This document shows positions 61,970 through 64,000 of a DNA stretch of 64,000 nt, one piece after another. The DNA lies in NCBI GenBank assembly GCA_020629285.1, contig JAHDDP010000013.1, positions 1 to 64,000 of the forward strand. The letters run 5' to 3'. The position numbers and the translations under genes were made by a program. Under the pieces are notes generated by a model that was given only the letters and a program-made list of their open reading frames with translations, did not search any database and was not told the origin of the DNA. The stretch comes from Maribacter sp. GTDB taxonomy: Bacteria; Bacteroidota; Bacteroidia; Flavobacteriales; Flavobacteriaceae. Positions within the stretch are counted from its first letter, which is position 1; every line of letters begins with the position of its first letter.

Positions 61970-62716
61970 TTATTCTATTTTATAAAGCACCGGTCTGCTT
62001 GGGCTAGCGTCATTCTCAAAAGGTGCCACCTGCAAGTTTACAAAGTACGAACCATCAGTAATGGAATCTGGAACATATATGAACTCCGTAATGGTAGCGT
62101 TCAATCTCACCTCTGAATTGAAGTTCCAAAATGCCTTGTGTGCCAGAAGCTTGCCATCATCTTTTTCCTTGTCTACAGATGGCAAGTCGATCAACAAATG
62201 CTCCACTCCCAAATCTTTTAATAACACCATGGCATCCTCTAATATGTAAGGCGGGTTGGTATGCGAATACTGCCTATTTAGTTTTAATGCCAGATTAGGA
62301 AGCGTTCTTATCACTAGTGCCTTTGGTGTTTTACCGCCAAGTAACTTTTGAAATTGATCTTTTGTAATGACCAAATCTCCTTTTTCTTTAGATGGTGTAA
62401 TCGTAATCACCTCAGCCAAAAAGAAAAACTGTTTTAAATGCTGATTTATAGATTGATGCGCTGCAGAAATATGACCAACACATTCGGTATGCGTACCATG
62501 TGCATGCGGATTGAAAGATATATCATAAAAATTGGTGCTCGCCCCTGCCGGAATACTCCCAACAAAATCCTTCTCTCGATGTGGCTCTATCTTTGGGGCA
62601 TCAATATACCAAGCGTTTACGTTATCATCTTTATTAGTGATTGGTATGGAAATATCCAAGGGTTTAGACAGGTCTATTTTGTACTCGTTGGCATTATGGG
62701 TTATGGTAGTCTTCAT
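61970..62716 (-). CDS. Cyclase-family (kynurenine-formamidase-like) hydrolase
   Basis: A 248-residue metal-dependent hydrolase of the cyclase family. HAHGTHTECVGHI (about 73-85) is the metal-binding HxGTHxD-like signature, although an E replaces the D at that point. LLIDLPSVDKEKDDGKLLAHKAFW and the C-terminal VNLQVAPFENDASPSRPVL are also typical. An ATG five codons upstream (62731) is possible. The substrate is unknown; formyl-kynurenine or a related amide is only a family guess. Confidence 0.88.
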   Translation of the reverse strand: MKTTITHNANEYKIDLSKPLDISIPITNKDDNVNAWYIDAPKIEPHREKDFVGSIPAGASTNFYDISFNPHAHGTHTECVGHISAAHQSINQHLKQFFFLAEVITITPSKEKGDLVITKDQFQKLLGGKTPKALVIRTLPNLALKLNRQYSHTNPPYILEDAMVLLKDLGVEHLLIDLPSVDKEKDDGKLLAHKAFWNFNSEVRLNATITEFIYVPDSITDGSYFVNLQVAPFENDASPSRPVLYKIE

Positions 62717-62810
62717 TTTACTTACACTCAAATTATAAGGCAGCTTTGAGATAAGAAATTTACAACTTTTTGGGCGGTTATTTCGAAGGATTCTAGAAGA
62801 TGTGAATATT

Positions 62811-63660
62811 CGTGTCCCTAGCCTGTTCTCGATACATAGCCTGTAATAAAGTGAATCAAGAAGCCTGTTCGTGTCAAATCCTGTTCTCGATACAATTTTA
62901 TACTTCCATTACATTGCAGCTTAAAATCACTCGAACTGACAGTACATTTTATACCACCTCTGACAAATAGACTATTTCAAGTACTAATGTCACTTCGAGT
63001 GGATTTACGAGGTACGAGAAAATTTGTATCGAGAAGCTCGCGTGTTCCGAACCTGTTCTCGATACAATTTTTAATTTCCGTTACACTTCAATAAAAAATC
63101 ACTCGAACTGACAAAACGTTTAATATTAACCTTAACAAAATGATTGTTTCTAGTACTCTTGTCACTTCGAGTGAATTTTTGAGGCACGAAGAAATTTGTA
63201 TCGAGAACTCGTTTGTAAACATCTAAATCGTAAATTGAAAAGGTGATAACTTACTATGTTTATATATTGGAATGTGCCGACAGCACTTTTTACACCGGCA
63301 TAACCTCTAGACTAACTCAAAGGTTAGAATCACACCAATCAGGTAAATATAAGGACAGCTACACAAGCAAAAGAAGACCTGTCACTCTAGTCTATTATTG
63401 TGAATTCACTGACCCCAATATCGCAATTGAAACCGAAAAGCGTATTAAAAAATGGTCAAAAGCTAAGAAAAGAGCGCTTATTGCAGGAGAATACGACGAA
63501 TTGCCGAATCTTTCGAAAAAGAAGTTTTCGTAATAGCTATGAGTAGTCGTGTTCCAAACCTGTTCTCGATACAATTTATTATTTCCGTTACACTTCAATA
63601 AAAATCACTCGAACTGACAGTACGTTTTACCTCAACTTTGCAAATAGATTATTTCAAATT
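62811..63660. repeat. 171-bp nested palindromic repeat family
   Basis: Two adjacent full units, 62870-63040 and 63041-63212. Each has outer arms GTTCTCGATACAA ... TTGTATCGAGAA and inner arms TCACTCGAACTGAC ... GTCACTTCGAGTG. A 5' half unit is at 63548-63660 and a short fragment at 62811-62836. The two full units are direct, head-to-tail copies. They surround the GIY-YIG gene. Confidence 0.85.
63243..63533 (+). CDS. GIY-YIG nuclease family protein
   Basis: A 96-residue single GIY-YIG domain. VYI (6-8) and YTG (17-19) stand for the GIY and YIG tyrosines. Arg27 (RLTQRLESH) and Glu65 in ETEKRIKKW are candidate catalytic residues. A basic C-terminus (KWSKAKKRALIAG) may bind DNA. The reading frame begins with GTG at 63243. 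No partner domain is present. It sits directly between the second full 171-bp repeat and a half repeat, which suggests a functional link to repeat spread or maintenance. Confidence 0.9.
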   Translation: MITYYVYILECADSTFYTGITSRLTQRLESHQSGKYKDSYTSKRRPVTLVYYCEFTDPNIAIETEKRIKKWSKAKKRALIAGEYDELPNLSKKKFS

Positions 63661-64000
63661 CAACATAAACAAATCTGCCGCAATGCCGTCTGCTAGAAAC
63701 ATCCCTTTTTTAGTGGTCTTCAGAATGTCACCGTCAACAAAAAGTAAATGCTCTTCTAGAAACTTATCGGCTTGCATTAGCGCATATTCTTTGTATTGAG
63801 GACCGAATTCAGTTGATATTCTAGTAAGAGACACACCCCAGATAGTCCGCAAGCCTGTCATCACATACTCGTTGTATTTATCGGTCGCAGAAAGTACTTC
63901 CACCTCCATGGGTAATATATTCCGCGCTATGGATTTTATATACTTAGGGTTATTATTAATATTCCATCCTCTGCGTACACCATCAAAAGAATGTGCAGAC
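63649..64000 (-). CDS. hemW: HemW-like radical SAM heme chaperone (C-terminal part)
   Basis: Partial gene, open to the end of the window. The frame continues upstream of the ATG at 63909 as SAHSFDGVRRGWN...ILPMEVEVLSATDKYNEYVMTGLRTIWGV, which is the conserved C-terminal region of HemW (oxygen-independent coproporphyrinogen oxidase-like). The radical SAM CxxxCxxC part lies beyond the window. The last codons and the stop (63649-63651) fall in sequence shared with the 171-bp repeat, so the repeat seems to have replaced or extended the original end. Confidence 0.85.
   Translation of the reverse strand, partial: SAHSFDGVRRGWNINNNPKYIKSIARNILPMEVEVLSATDKYNEYVMTGLRTIWGVSLTRISTEFGPQYKEYALMQADKFLEEHLLFVDGDILKTTKKGMFLADGIAADLFMLNLK

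Noticed and set aside
62811-63660. CRISPR array
   Set aside because: The units are about 171 bp, adjacent without spacers, and internally palindromic; no cas gene is present.

Overview
The window looks like a chromosomal segment of a marine-type member of the Flavobacteriaceae (Bacteroidota). The evidence is the AT-rich sequence, the near absence of Shine-Dalgarno sites, several TANNTTTG-like -7 promoter boxes, and the gene families themselves: paired ExbD genes, DUF4407, an M56/BlaI pair, a reg_prop/Y_Y_Y regulator with a LuxR-type HTH, a GH16 laminarinase-like lipoprotein, and flavobacterial repeat families. I cannot name the species.

Layout. 1-9130: RND/MMPL-family exporter, asnS, rpoN, a PAP2-like membrane protein, an outer-membrane barrel, and a minus-strand ExbB/ExbD motor operon, followed by tRNA-Ser(GGA). 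9367-22841: housekeeping genes (type I asparaginase, TatD nuclease, an aspartic protease, 2-oxoglutarate dehydrogenase E1 and E2, an acyltransferase, an amidohydrolase) and a surface-polysaccharide group (galE, a DegT-family aminotransferase, the Kdo transferase waaA). 22842-31098: two tiny membrane proteins, the GH16 enzyme with its probable regulator, a Cys-rich protein, DUF427 and a hydrolase-OsmC fusion.

31252-42530 is an integrated mobilizable element in a tRNA-Leu(UAG) gene. A 3' fragment of the tRNA marks the left end. The complete tRNA at the right end was rebuilt by the element. Between them lie a tyrosine integrase, a cargo cassette, a palindrome-rich control region, and a module of HTH protein, primase-helicase, Toprim primase, MobC-like protein, relaxase and a small membrane protein. 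The cargo is an AraC regulator divergent from five enzyme-like proteins that all carry export signals: an ABM-domain lipoprotein, an alpha/beta hydrolase lipoprotein, a cupin, a double-CMD protein and a cupin lipoprotein. This reads as an inducible extracytoplasmic small-molecule pathway of unknown substrate.

42690-64000: M20 dipeptidase, PhnA-like protein, a BlaI/M56 pair with three visible operators, DUF4407, a TamB-TamA-like pair for outer-membrane assembly, a membrane MutS homologue, and small-protein genes. At the right end a GIY-YIG nuclease gene is embedded among copies of a roughly 171-bp nested palindromic repeat, abutting the 3' end of hemW, which runs off the window. The GIY-YIG/repeat cluster and the exported cargo cassette are the two places most likely to hold something not well described.
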